DNA of 64,000 nucleotides from Ornithodoros turicata (lineage: Eukaryota > Arthropoda > Arachnida > Ixodida > Argasidae): the NCBI RefSeq assembly GCF_037126465.1, contig NC_088206.1, positions 56,834,841-56,898,840 on the forward strand, written 5' to 3'. The position numbers were made by a program, and so were the translations under genes. Positions 1 to 10,680 of this stretch are shown here, piece after piece. The notes below the pieces were generated by a model, which saw nothing but the letters and a program-made list of their open reading frames with translations, was not told the origin of the DNA and did not search any database. Every line of letters begins with the position of its first letter. Position 1 is the stretch's first letter.

Positions 1-437
1 ATTTGTAAACAATACCATTGTTGTTTCTGCGCGACGTTTTGGACGCTTTTCGATCACGGTAATTATTTTTATCCGATAATGTCGCAGTAAAACGCGTAGT
101 TTTGCACAGAAGACCTCGTACTGTTGACGACTTCCAAAGATGTGATGACGACCGCGACTCACTGAGCCGATGCGATGTACTTAAACTAAGGAGAAATGGG
201 CTACCACGTTGCAGAAGAAGCACCGCATAGTTTACGCTGGCAAAATACGTTCATCGCTTCTCGTTATGACGACGGAAATATGTCGTTAAGCGGCAAAACG
301 ACATGTAAACATAGTCGCATGACCTCAAAATGACGTTTTCTATGACGTGCGACCAGGACAAGATGGCAGTTTTGCCAAAAGCACCCGCTTGAGGGTAGTT
401 AAAACAATGGCGGGTTTGTGTCACCCCTGCGCTTCTC
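1..437. repeat. Dispersed repeat, copy 1 (uninterrupted)
   Basis: This segment matches 14243-14897 closely over its whole length, apart from a 207-bp insertion in the other copy. Both copies share the stretch around the cttccaaagatgtgatgacg motif and the agaaatgggctacca motif, and similarity stops after tcacccctg. No long open frame or recognisable domain is visible in either copy, so the element type is unknown. The left end runs off the window. Its main value is as an empty site (bases 177-179) for the MITE at 14430. Confidence 0.8.
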
Positions 438-595
438 CGCAGTAGTTTTGCACTGCGGAATCTAGCAGTGCTGTTGCTGTTTGAGTTCTGTGAGCCCGGA
501 AACTCCATCGCACACGAAGGGAAGTTGCGGCAGATTCGGATCAGCGCGAAATATACCTGTCGTCTGCTATTACTATCATTCATTGAGTGCTCCTA

Positions 596-737
596 CTGGG
601 GTCCGCTAGGTGGCGAGCAGCCAGCTGGAGCCGTACTATAGCGTGAGGTTACGGTCATCTGCTCAATGGGACATTCCATTACCGCCAGTCGGGACTCCCA
701 TGTAGAGGAACAACATCTCCTCTACATATACTCCACG
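596..737 (+). repeat. LTR-like fragment, related to 27707-27890
   Basis: The order of short motifs here (gtggcg, agccag, tagcgtgagg, gggacattccat, accgcc, catgtagagga, catctcctct) is the same as in the LTR candidate at 27707 onward. The two are clearly related but diverged. No polypurine tract or coding sequence is attached, so this is a relic or solo fragment. Confidence 0.5.
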
Positions 738-1244
738 AAAACGATATACGATATAGGAAGTTATGAAATATAAGCAGAACAATGTCATGCCACCCGCTTC
801 AAAGAAGCAAGGCCTTATCATGTTTTCGGAACTTCCAACGTACTAAAGCTCGCTACTCGTTACACGACAGGTAACAATAAATTTTTGTTTGAACGGGATA
901 GGGCTGCTGGAGCGGAGTTTACACAGCGCCATTTCGGGCCCACGGTTCCAACAGTAGGTAGTTTTATCAGCGGGTACCACATGGTGTTTCAAGCGGTATG
1001 GCGCTAAGGAAAGCTATAAAGCCTGTAAGAAACCCACAGAAAAAGCGGTGCATCTTGCCAAGTGCGACACAACTTGAGAACATGTGTTTGAGAGTGCCTC
1101 CGTCGTCTGCTAAACTATTCCGCGTGTTGCATATTTTGTGGCGCTACGTTGCCAGAGACGTTGCTGCTGGCTCGTTCCACCTGGCCCGCAGAAGCAGGTC
1201 GATAGTTACGCAAGTCAGTAATTAATTCCAGCATGACGAGACGC
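738..1244. other. Unassigned sequence
   Basis: No repeat, domain or structured element was recognised. A 75-codon open frame at 998-1225 looks like chance. Confidence 0.5.
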
Positions 1245-1302
1245 TACACTCTCAAAAAAGAACTTCATCTTCTTGAATATGTGGTTTATTTTTAAGAGTG
1301 TA
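1245..1302. mobile_element. 58-bp CACTCT-TIR mini-element
   Basis: It begins TACACTCTCAAAAA and ends TTTTTAAGAGTGTA, so the two ends are inverted copies of one another with about 30 bp between them. These ends match the termini of the larger CACTCT MITEs in this window (10291-10680, 23274-23392). It looks like an internally deleted member of that family. Confidence 0.55.
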
Positions 1303-1393
1303 CCTGTATAACGCATCTAACCGAGAAGACGTATAGCTGATTGAAATATGCATGACGTCACTTTCTTGTAATTCAGTTGTAACGTTCCCTCCA

Positions 1394-1508
1394 CACTCTA
1401 AAAACATAACTTCACCACATAGCACGGTGAAAGCAACCACTGCACCGAATGATAACCCTGTCACACCCGATTTGTGGAGAGCGCGGAGCGTACGCCTTTT
1501 TGGAACTG
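1394..1508 (+). mobile_element. CACTCT MITE, left half
   Basis: It starts with CACTCTAAAAACATAACTTC, followed by the CACCACATAGCACGGT block and the GAATGATAACC block, and breaks off after the GCGTACGCCTTTTTGG central block. That block order is the left arm of the palindromic MITE seen complete at 10291-10680. The right arm is missing. Confidence 0.6.
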
Positions 1509-1723
1509 TATAAGTGTTCCAAAATGTCCCGTTTTTAACGGGAATCTAAACTCCTGGGCATTCTCTGATGCGCAACGATTAGTGAAGGAGCTGTTACTTA
1601 TTTATTTATTTATTGTTTTTTTTTTATATAATTTTCTGTACCCCAGCTGTTTTCTTCTGTTTGCTTGAAAGCATTAGGGAATAGCAAGCCCACTCTTCTT
1701 CAGAAGTTCTCTCTTAAAAGCAC

Positions 1724-1929
1724 CCTCTACGCATCTCCACCTTTCGATTGTCTCTACGCATCTCCACCCTTCGATTGTATCTCATTACGGCCGAAGTCTC
1801 AATACGGCCGAAAGTCTGAATACGGCCGATAATCCTTTAATCCCTAAGTGTCTCATTACGGCCAAAGTCTCAACACGGCCGGAGGTAGTCTCATTACGGT
1901 CGAAGATGTCTCACGACGGCCAAAAGTCA
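1724..1929 (+). repeat. Minisatellite-like array of a TCTCATTACGGCCGAA unit
   Basis: The first part (1724-1778) is a 29-bp direct repeat of ctctacgcatctccacc plus ttcgattgt. It is followed by seven degenerate copies of a roughly 17-20-bp unit close to TCTCATTACGGCCGAAAGTC, with one spacer reading cctttaatccctaagtg. The same units in the same order, with the same spacer, occur on the opposite strand at 10071-10197. The array is therefore part of a dispersed element, not a local expansion. Confidence 0.7.
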
Positions 1930-2089
1930 ACATGTATATTGTAACGTGCATTGACATGCAATGTTGCAGCCAGGTATGGATATACATTTCAGAGGGTATA
2001 AGCCATGCAGTGTGCCCTTAGGGCCCTTATCATATATATAAACATATTGTGAGACAATCAGTATGTTATCATACCACAGGTTGCTATAA

Positions 2090-3200
2090 CCAGGAAAACA
2101 CCCATCCCAATTGGCATCATTTCGCCCAGTAACTCTGACCAGCTGCTTGGGGAAAGTTGTGGGAATAATGGTCTTGCGTAGAATTGAGTGGTGGCTCGAA
2201 AGCCGTGCCTTCTTCCCTCAAGAGCAAGCTGGGTTTCGACGGCACCGCAGTTCGATAGACTCTGTCCTCGACTTGGTCACGTCGGTGGAAGAGGCACGAC
2301 GAGGCAGGAAGATCTCGGCGGCGGTATTTCTTGATGTTAAGAGAGCATACGACACCGTTAGTCATCCATCAATTTTACATGCTTTATACAGCGCTGTGCT
2401 CTCACGTACAACGTTGCTTTGGATAGCTGATTTCCTCAGTCGACGAGGTATTTTCGTCCGGACAAGACAAGGCGACGCTTTGAAACGCATTAGTGTAGTT
2501 TCCCTTTCTTTTATTAATAACGCGTCCTGGAGTAGCCAGTCCCGAGTGGCTCGAGACTACCATCTCCATTTTTTTTTCTTTTAAAATCAATCAATCAAGA
2601 CAAGGCGACACAGAGCAATTCCCCATCTCTCAGTGGGTGCCACAAGGAAGCGTCCTAAGTCCGGGCATTGGAACCTCAGCGGAAAGTCAACTTGTCCCTG
2701 TACGCCGATGACATCTGTATTTGGACTACAGGCACTTCCCGTCCAGGACTCCGTCAGCGTCTTCAGCGCACGTTAGATGCCATTCGCCTCTATTTACTCC
2801 AGGCAGGAATGGAGATATCCGTAGAGAAAAACGCAGTTCTAGCCTTCACGCGCAAAGACATGCACAGATATCGCCTGTATATTGGTGGAAGCCCACTGGA
2901 GCAGGTGACACATCACAAGTTCCTCGGCGTGACTCTATCACCAAATTTATCGTGGAAGCGCCACATAGACGTCATTGAAAAGAAAGTCCAACGCTGGGTC
3001 AACGTGATTCGTCACTTCGCAGGTATGAGATGGGGGCGAGACGAGAAGGATCTCCTCATGCTGCACAATGCCCTGGTTCGTGGCTCAGTGATGTACTGCT
3101 CTTCTCGTCCTGCACGGACTTCCTCAGACACTGATCCAAAGGATTCGAGCCCTGCTCGCCCGCAGTCTTCGGGCATGTCTCGGGGTCCCACGAGGCGCTG
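2090..3200 (+). pseudogene. LINE reverse transcriptase domain (broken)
   Basis: It would encode the polymerase that copies the LINE RNA at the nicked target. Visible motifs in order are FRPVTLTSCLGK (RT motifs 0/1), FLDVKRAYDTV with the first catalytic Asp, PQGSVLSPG (motif B), and LYADDICIWT with the YADD box. The thumb follows with EKNAVLAFTRKDM and FLGVTLSPNLSWKRH. The reading frame is broken by a 120-bp insertion at 2477-2596, a short deletion after SPG, and a further shift near 3110. The apparent ATG starts at 2111 and 2668 are internal codons, not real starts. Confidence 0.8.
2464..2609 (+). mobile_element. 120-bp retro-insertion with 13-bp TSD inside the LINE
   Basis: The 13-mer aagacaaggcgac occurs at 2464-2476 and again at 2597-2609, flanking bases 2477-2596. 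The insert contains a ggagtagccagtcc stretch, a T-run and a final aatcaatcaatc tail. A similar ggagtagccggctcc piece lies near 44940. The tail and long TSD indicate the 3' end of a LINE or SINE family whose copies end in AATC repeats. The insertion disrupts the RT frame between motifs A and B. Confidence 0.75.
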
Positions 3201-3204
3201 AAAC

Positions 3205-4426
3205 CCGTCTAGTAATGGCTGAGCCCAGGGACGTCTCTATTGAGGTTCTGCGTACTCGAGAAACTGCACGCCACTATCTGCGTCTCCGTGCCCATCATAA
3301 CCATCACTCTGTGATTCGCAAGCTTCACGCTAGACGGAACGCGACGGTTCATGCTGCTGTGACATCATTCAGACCTCATATCCTCAAATTCATAGTCGAC
3401 CCGACGGCACCCAATGTGCCTCCATGGACGTTGCCATCGCCGCCTGTCACTGTCTCCATCCCCGGCCTCAAGAACAACAAAAAGAGCTATCCTGATTTTA
3501 TTCTTAGGCAACTTACCCTTGACTTCATCGAGGCTCAATACCACAACAGTAGCGCTGTATACACGGATGGATCGTCGACCAGGGACACTTCATCTTCTGC
3601 CTTTGCCATTCCATCAGAGTCCGTTACACGTGGGTGTCGTCTATCTCACCGTACTCATCGACCTCATCGACCTCCGCTGAACTTTATGCTATCTTGTTAT
3701 TCTTGACATGTGCGGAAGACTGCGAACCGCGACACTGGGTAATTTACACCGACTCCAAAGCAGCTCTTCTGTGCATTAAAAACATGGGCATCCGCGGTTC
3801 CCTTTCCTCAGTGGTGATAGACATCCTGTGCGCCCTGAAGTCCCTACAAGATCGCTCCCACTACGTTGCCTTTCAGTGGGTTCCCGGGCATTGCGGAATA
3901 ACTGGGAACCACGAGGCCGACGCTGCCGCTGCACACCAACAACGGCCTTCTATGCCCATTATACTCTCGAGAGGAGACAGAAGATCCCTCCTCAGGCATT
4001 TGTCCGATTCCTGGTCTACCCTACAGTGGCAACACGACATTCCAACTAGGTCCTCTTTGGGAAGCGTATAGACCCAACGCTGTCATACCGGCTGCCTGCA
4101 AAGCTTCCTCGTCCTCTGAAGTCGCTCATCCACAGGCTACGTCTGAATGTGGCCTTCACTCCGTCCTATCGATACCAGCTAGGCTGTGAGGCTAGCCCTA
4201 TGTGCAACGAGTGTGGTGTACGTGCCAACGTTGAGCACATACTCCTCCGCTGCCGGACCTATATCAACGAGAGGCGTACACTGCAGTCACAGCTTGCCAC
4301 CCTTAGCTGCTGCCCCTTCAACTAGTCGACCATCCTCGGCCCTTGGGACACCGCGGCCGACTCCAGGGCGGCCTTACGTCATGTGGTTGACTTCTTTGAG
4401 GCGACAGGCCTAAAGGACCCATTATG
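3205..4426 (+). pseudogene. LINE RNase H and C-terminal knuckle region (broken)
   Basis: It would degrade the RNA strand of the RNA-DNA hybrid during retrotransposition. The catalytic carboxylates can be read as VYTDGSS (Asp), SAELYAI (Glu), YTDSKAA (Asp) and GHCGITGNHEAD (His and Asp). The C-terminus has CNECGVRANVEHILLRC, a CCHC-like knuckle usual in this LINE group, then LGPWDTAADSRAALRH. A frameshift near 3640 splits the RNase H domain between the first Asp and the Glu, another lies near 4070, and a stop sits just after the knuckle at 4323. Confidence 0.8.
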
Positions 4427-4731
4427 ACCCCAGCTGCGCCCTCCGACATTCCCACCATCACGATCACGTTCAGCATCGCCATCGCCACTTCGATCATTCC
4501 CGTCATCTCTCATCGTCATTACTCATCATTGCCACCACTCATATTAGACCCCTAGCTATGGGGTAGCGTTCCACTCCTAGAGTGGAAAACCTCCCCACTT
4601 CATCATCACAATATATATGTTGTTGTTCATATCACAGCGCAATGCAGCATATTGTGTAATGTGTACACCCCAAAGGTAGTGTTGATGTTGTTGTGAAGCA
4701 GCAGGCTACTAGGTGGAGTTAACTACTTGTG

Positions 4732-5826
4732 GACTATGAAAAAAAAAAGGGTGGCGTCACGACTCCCTTAAGGGAGTAAATGGCTTGTCCCAAGGAACAC
4801 TCCCTTTTGGAGTAACAGTTACACCCCGTAAGGGGAGTAACATGCTACTCCATTTGTGGGGTGTAACCGTGACACCCATTGCAGTACCTGTAACAACACC
4901 ACCAAGGTGGGTCAGGCCAGCACCTACAGATGTTGTCCTGACGACCTCCTTCGGTATGGGCCAAAGGGAGTTCTCATAATACCGGGTAAGGTATGAACGC
5001 TGCCTCCGCTGTGGGAGTACACTCTGAGAAACAATGATGTCGTCACAACTCCTTTAGGGGTGTAAACGGTTTGTCCCGTAGAACACTCCCGTTTGGAGTA
5101 AAACTTACTCCCTCCAGCTGCTTGGGAATCATGTGTGAAATTTCTGATTTCGGAATATCTGTGCATCCGCTTATAAGCGACTCGCAATAGTACATACTCG
5201 ATGGGGATGGGAAAAGTTGTGCATAAAAGACAAAGGGAAGTATTATGACAGTGTACAAAAGGTAGGTGGGTGGTATCTCCATCCAAATTCGGTGGTCCCA
5301 CGGGACAACCCACTTGAAAAAACATCCGAACTTCCCTCAGTAACCTTCATTGGGAAATACTATCGAACGGGTAAACTCCGGGATAAGTATTCGACGTAAT
5401 TAGTGTGTCAGAAGGTCACATTTCACGATGTACTCTCACGTAACGGTGAGAACTTCACCAACTGAGACTTGACTGACACTGAGCCTTAGTGCAAAACCAT
5501 GGAATATAAAACAAAAATGAGACGATTACATATGGATGGTTGCGCTGTAGTACACACGTTTATAACTCGAAAGTCGCTGTACGAGGAGGAGGGTGATGTC
5601 GCACATCACTTCCCCATTAAAATTTGGCCGGCAAGAGGGTAACTATTTTCAGTGATGGAGTTACACGGTGAATGCAGGAAGAAAGAGGGAGTAAGCGACT
5701 AACAGGTGGAGTAGAAATTGAGTAAATTTATTATTTTTATGTGTGTATGTATTTGTATGTAAACTTATTATTATTTATAAATGTGGGAAGTTACTTCCCC
5801 GTTACTCCTTTTTTTTCTGAGAGTGC
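4732..5826. mobile_element. CACTCT-group element with GGAGTAAC subterminal repeats (1)
   Basis: The left end reads ctatgaaaaaaaaaaggg and the right end reads GTTACTCC, a T-run, then CTGAGAGTG, so the ends are roughly inverted. Between them are many copies of short GGAGTAAC/GTTACTCC or GGTGTAAC units in both orientations. A 60-bp block beginning actcccttaagggagtaa at 4760 recurs at 5046. Such subterminal arrays are typical of CACTA-like elements. No transposase is visible. Boundaries are approximate. Confidence 0.4.
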
Positions 5827-6748
5827 GGCAGTGACACTACCCTATGGACCCCATTAATGCTGTGAAATGGAATAACAGTAACGCCCACTAGAGGAGTTGA
5901 TAAAATGCCCTATGGGGATGTAACTGTCATGCCATGCAGAGCTTCTGGCTTACGTTTAGGCAATGTTTGCGGACTAGTTTCTCAAATTTCTCTCATTATA
6001 TCTGTGTTCATTTAGAAATTAAACTGATATCAGACCAAGCGACTAATTAATTGCTCGTAATGGAATTTGCTGCCTACAGGGACTGTTTTCTTTCGACACC
6101 GGCTGACAGGGTGCCAACTACACATTTTGCCCTGCAGGTTATCTCACGTGTTCTCTGTAGAAAATATTATTGCCCATTGCGAGATGACAAATTTCAGAAT
6201 GATGAACAAATACCCGTCCAGCTTCTGGCTTACGTTTCGGCAATGTTTGCAGACTGGTTTCTGCAAATTCCCTCATTACATCTGTGTTCATTTGCAAATT
6301 AAACTGATATCAGGCCAGAGGACTAATTAATTGCTGATATCTGGCCCCACTCTCACCCCAGATAGGGCTCGCTGCCCCTGAAAAAAATCATTGCGGAGCC
6401 CATGGAAAACTTGAAGCAAAGTGTCTCCGCAATCACAGGCATTGTTAAGCATTGTCTGCACGGAGTCAGGGGAGTGGGAATATAGTGCATGGGAGTAACT
6501 TTCAAGTGGGGAGGGTAAGAGGAAGTAGCCAACTTATAGGGGGAGTAAGAATTCCAGGCAAAGGAGTAAGTTCTAAGTGTGGAGAGTAACACAGCAAAAA
6601 GGGAGTAAGAGGAGGGAGTAAGAATTCTGGGCGACGAAGTAAATTTCAAATGTGGGGAGTAACAGAAATTAAATGGAGTAACTTATAGGGAAGAGGGAGT
6701 AAAAGTGAGCAGTTACTCCCCAGTTACTCCCTTTTTTCCAGAGTGTGG
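5827..6748. mobile_element. GGAGTAAC-repeat region with second CACTCT-type terminus
   Basis: From 6480 onward the sequence is a chain of ggagtaa units (about a dozen in 240 bp), ending in CAGTTACTCCC, a T-run and CCAGAGTGTGG. This is the same style of right terminus as at 5804-5826 and 50702-50728. It probably belongs to a second, overlapping or nested member of the same group. No left end could be fixed. Confidence 0.35.
5941..6345 (+). repeat. Direct duplication, 280-bp offset
   Basis: The block starting gcttctggcttacgttt at 5941 recurs at 6221 and stays similar for about 125 bp, through the tctgtgttcattt and actaattaattgct motifs. The roughly 155 bp between the blocks is not repeated again. 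This is a local duplication inside the GGAGTAAC region. Confidence 0.75.
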
Positions 6749-9250
6749 AGAGCTAGATGAACATCAGCTTTGTTGTGACGTTTTCTCGAGACATCCTACA
6801 GTCATTGGCCAAGAAGGAACAACTATCTCAGTCGACGTCAGTTTATTTCCATTCGCTTTACAATGGTACAATTCTTGCTTCTGGAATGAGTAGACCTGCA
6901 ATAAGCAAAGAGCAACCGTGAATAGGCTAGAATATTTAAAAAAAACAGGCATTTGATTCTACATGGCTGGTTTTAATGTGCATAAGCTGCATACATGTTG
7001 ATATGTGTCCGTTATTTCATACGAGGCCAACATAAACCTTCATGTAGACAAAAAAAATGACAAGCCTTAAAATGTGAGTTCCAGGTAAACACAATGCATA
7101 ACCATGAGATGAATTTAGTTGCATTAGTTCATTCACTTAATGGAAACATGTGAAGCAGTGATACATTACAATTCATGAAATGATGCATACATGACTTTCC
7201 TTTTCTCGTTTCTTCTTATAAAAGTAGTGCACGAATTAACTCTCGTGCACTACTACACAATTTTTCACTTCACAACAGAACCGTATGATATAATGGGTAA
7301 TCTTAACAGCTCACCTCTTCAGCCAAGACTCCCTGGGCAGCAACATCCTGTTAGCCATGTTGTTGTTGCTTTTTTTCGGAATCCTTCGCGCGCCCACATA
7401 ACATGACTGGAATGGAAAATAGCTATAAATAACAATGTACTTAAATGACTTCCTCTTGAAATATTTATTGTAGTGAGATATGCTTTTGCGCTTAGTACAG
7501 TGCAAAAGCCTGCGCAACATTTGCAGATGTTCGCGGTAAGCAATTCGAGGAGATCAATTCAAGTATGCCGACTTGTGCTTTTATTTTTGAACAAATATGA
7601 CGACAAATTTTAACAAATGAAATATGGCTCACAATGATAAATCCTGCTGTACAGTGCGGCATTATCGGTGTCTTAACTTCGAATGAATTTGTTGTTCCTA
7701 AACGCGCAACGAACTACAAACGGTGCAAATCTACTAACACATACCGAGCTACATCTATTACAGGCACTTCCGCTGTTTTGATTCAGTCAAATTACTCGTA
7801 TGAGAATGCAACTATGTGTGGATAACACACTGCTAAGCCAGACAGTCTACGAAAGCATAACTCACCCCAATTCTTGGTTCTCGGTCTTGGTCAACACAGC
7901 GCGATATACGTTGGGACTGTGACGATTTATTCAACTGAATTTTCACCGGAACAATACGCGCTGCTCGAAAGACAACGACGGAAAATAAAGTGCCGCTTAA
8001 GTCCGCTAATTTCCACGTTAGAGCACTACAAATCGATAGGTAATATTATTGCGTCGTAAACTACAACTGCTCGCTAACACAAGAAACGAGATACCCAACG
8101 TTGCTATAGACACCATCCGAACTTCCGAAGTGAGAGCGTGAGAGTATATATAATAAGATATCAAAACACGAAAGGAAGAATATTGATCCCCCGTTCTTCT
8201 ATAGCATGCAAAAGTGATTAGCGCTGAGATGAACATGCATGTCCATAGACCTGTTTTTCTGGGCCAGGTGGCGCAAGAGAGCAGCAACGTCAGCGCCCCA
8301 AATAATATCAACACGCGGTAGTTTAGCAGACGACGCGGCACCTTCAAATACACGGTCTCGAGTTGTTCGCTCTTTTCATGAAGCACCACTTTTTCTGTGG
8401 ATTTCCTACCTGTTTTGTAGCTTTCCTTGGCACGATACCGTTGGGATCCGTGGCCGTTTGGGCCCGAAATGGCGCTGTGCAAACTTCACTGCCAGAGCCC
8501 TATGACGCGAGCTATTTTGACTGACCAAAAAGAGGTCACGTGGGATTGCGTGATGCTTGCGAAATGTGCAGCAATGTGCGGTGAGCATCATGGCGAAACT
8601 GAACTTTTAAATCGTGCATTGCACTTCATGGTAGCTGCCAGAAACGAAGCAAACTTATGAAACACTGGATTACAGCTATGTTGGCATCTTTTTCATTCCT
8701 GCATATCATTTTGCATTACACTGTACGTGAATACATGGTGTCATGTCATGGGTGTCATGTCTCAAAAGCTGGGGAAGTAGTTGCATGCCGAAGTGTGCAT
8801 GGTTCTAGACTTTTAATTTTTGATCGCGTAATCGGAATATCGGCACCTCTCGCGTTGTGGGTTGCATGTGACCAACCAAGTGCTGTTTCCTTACTAGCGC
8901 TTCTTACAAACGACAAAACGAAACATGTGGGAATGTATATTTTTGATTACTCATATATAACGAGAAAATGTATCATTTTCAGGTTGCTGCCACTATTCTA
9001 TGTGCCCGCAATTGTCCTGCGTGTATGATTACACTAACGACGTCGCCCACCGCGTCGGAAGTGTTTTGCGCAGACGCGTTTCAGCATGAAGCCTGCAGGT
9101 AACATCTGATGCTTACCCTTCGGATATACTGATTCTGAATCTACATATTGTAGCTTAGAGGAATTCCGAATGCCCAGAGTGACACACAGTAATAACATTG
9201 TGACATCAGTGCAGTGGCATAAGCTCTAATGTAGTGCCCCACAAAAATGA
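6749..9250. other. Unassigned 2.5 kb
   Basis: No transposon terminus or conserved domain was recognised. Open frames are at most 154 codons (8018-8482, minus strand, with no recognisable family) and are within what chance would give. The only structured feature is the small hairpin at 7224-7253. Confidence 0.5.
7224..7253. repeat. Perfect 11-bp-arm hairpin
   Basis: The arm gtagtgcacga pairs exactly with tcgtgcactac around an 8-base loop, attaactc. No T-run or other element boundary accompanies it. Confidence 0.6.
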
Positions 9251-9464
9251 ACGAGGGGCAGTGGTTTATCCAGAATCCCAAGCACGAGAGGGGTGTTGGA
9301 AAAAATTGTGGGGGGAGGTCATCATTATAGTTACGTCATTACAGCTTAACATATCATTACAGACGTGTCTGAAGCTGAAATTGCAAGGGCACCCCCTGTA
9401 GGCGGTGCACAGGCAAAAAAGTTAGGGGGGTGTAGGGGGGTCTGGATAAAGCACTGACGAGGGG
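9251..9464. mobile_element. hAT-like MITE, 198 bp, perfect 8-bp TSD
   Basis: The element proper is 9259-9456. It begins CAGTGGTTTATCCAGA and its other end reads, on the reverse strand, CAGTGCTTTATCCAGA. The 8-mer acgagggg lies immediately on both sides (9251-9258 and 9457-9464). An 8-bp TSD and CAGTG ends are standard for hAT transposons. There is no coding capacity. Confidence 0.85.
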
Positions 9465-10070
9465 GACTCCTCCACCCCATGTGAAGCCTCATAAAACACC
9501 TCCTGAAATATTTTCCTGGCTATGCAGCTGCATCATTATGATGTAATTGTCATTGTTGTCCATAATTCTTGAATATGTTGTGAATATATGAAAAAAAAAA
9601 AAAAACGTCTGCTTGACAACATTTGCCTTATGGTCATCATCAAGCAAGAGCATATGTCATTTTGTTCAGCGCCTTATGTACTTTTTTTTAAAAATTCCAG
9701 GTGGACGTAAATTGTAGAAGGCAGCTAGTGGGGGAGAAGATCATGGTCATAGGTCATGTGGCTCCTGGAGCTCCCAGTGGGCTCCCTTGTGGAGTAACTT
9801 TTCAGAAGACACACACACAGTTTGCTCACAGAACCAACGAGTAGGATGTTGCTTGAATACTGAGAGAAAATGGCGTAACACATACAAATATCGTGTGACA
9901 CATTTGACAATAAAAACATTTTTCACGAGTGATGCATGAAACACTGTCGCAATATTGTGTGCATGAACCATTGTGTGTGACACAAGCCGTGGGGGCACAC
10001 CGCCGCGGACACACTTTGGGAAGCATGAAACACAGCGATTGCTAAAATGGTGGATGCTTCTTTTTTCTTT
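9465..10070. other. Unassigned sequence
   Basis: It contains a 15-base A-run after an AT-rich stretch (9591-9605), which could be an old retrosequence tail, and nothing else recognisable. Confidence 0.45.
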
Positions 10071-10197
10071 TTGGCCGTGATGAAACATCTTCGGCCGAAA
10101 TGAGACTACCTTCGATCGTAATGAGATTTGGCCGTAACGAGACACTTGGGGATTAAAGGATTTTCGGCCGTACTGAGACTTCGGCCCTAATGAGATG
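10071..10197 (-). repeat. TCTCATTACGGCCGAA array, inverted second copy
   Basis: Read on the minus strand, this repeats the units and the cctttaatccccaagtg spacer of 1779-1929 in the same order with moderate divergence. The flanking sequence on either side is not obviously shared. Confidence 0.7.
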
Positions 10198-10290
10198 TTA
10201 CCCCACCCTTCAAATGCTATCCTCCATCCGACTTTCTTTCTTTCTTTATTTTTTTATTTATTAATTTTTTGCTATAGTCGTGACGACGCC

Positions 10291-10680
10291 TACACTCTAA
10301 AAACAAAACTTCACCGCATACTATGCTGTGCACCAACCATTGCCACGAATGAGGGTGCAGAGGTTTCAGCGCACATGCACATGGTTCAGATCTATGGCCA
10401 GGCTTGGTTTCGTTCGTGATCGTGTTTTGTGTACCATGACGCAAAAATTCATCCCATAGCATGCTGTGGACCAACCATTGCCGCGAATGATAGGGTTATC
10501 GCTTTTGATTGGAAGACAAAGGGGGGCGTACGCCTTTTTGTGGCAATTTTCATATATCCAAATTGCCACAAAAAGGCGTACGCTCTCCACTCTCTTCGAA
10601 TCAGAAGCGGTAACCTTATCATTCGTGACAATGGTTGGCGCACAACGTGCTATGCGGCGACGTTCAGTTTTTAGAGTGTA
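10291..10680. mobile_element. CACTCT MITE, both termini present (390 bp)
   Basis: The left end is TACACTCTAAAAACAAAACT and the right end is AGTTTTTAGAGTGTA. Inside are two arms carrying an accaaccattgcc block, an acgaatga block and the palindromic core ggcgtacgcctttttgtggc. The left-arm segment is partly duplicated (caccgcata...accaaccattgcc at about 10310 and again at about 10450), which makes this copy longer than a simple palindrome. Dinucleotide TA borders CACTCT on both sides, so it is either the TSD or part of the terminus. Confidence 0.75.

Larger units (their letters stand above)
2080..4626 (+). mobile_element. I-like LINE (RT + RNase H), 5'-truncated copy 1
   Basis: This is the longest non-LTR retrotransposon copy in the window. 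It starts inside the reverse transcriptase region and runs through RT, an RNase H domain, a CCHC-type knuckle and a 3' UTR, ending in a GTT-rich tail. It is flanked by tcataccacag (2069-2079) and tcatatcacag (4627-4637), an 11-bp TSD with one mismatch. That is the signature of target-primed reverse transcription with 5' truncation. Frameshifts and an internal insertion (2477-2596) make it inactive. RT followed by RNase H places it in the I-like group; the clade within that group is not settled from sequence alone. Confidence 0.85.
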
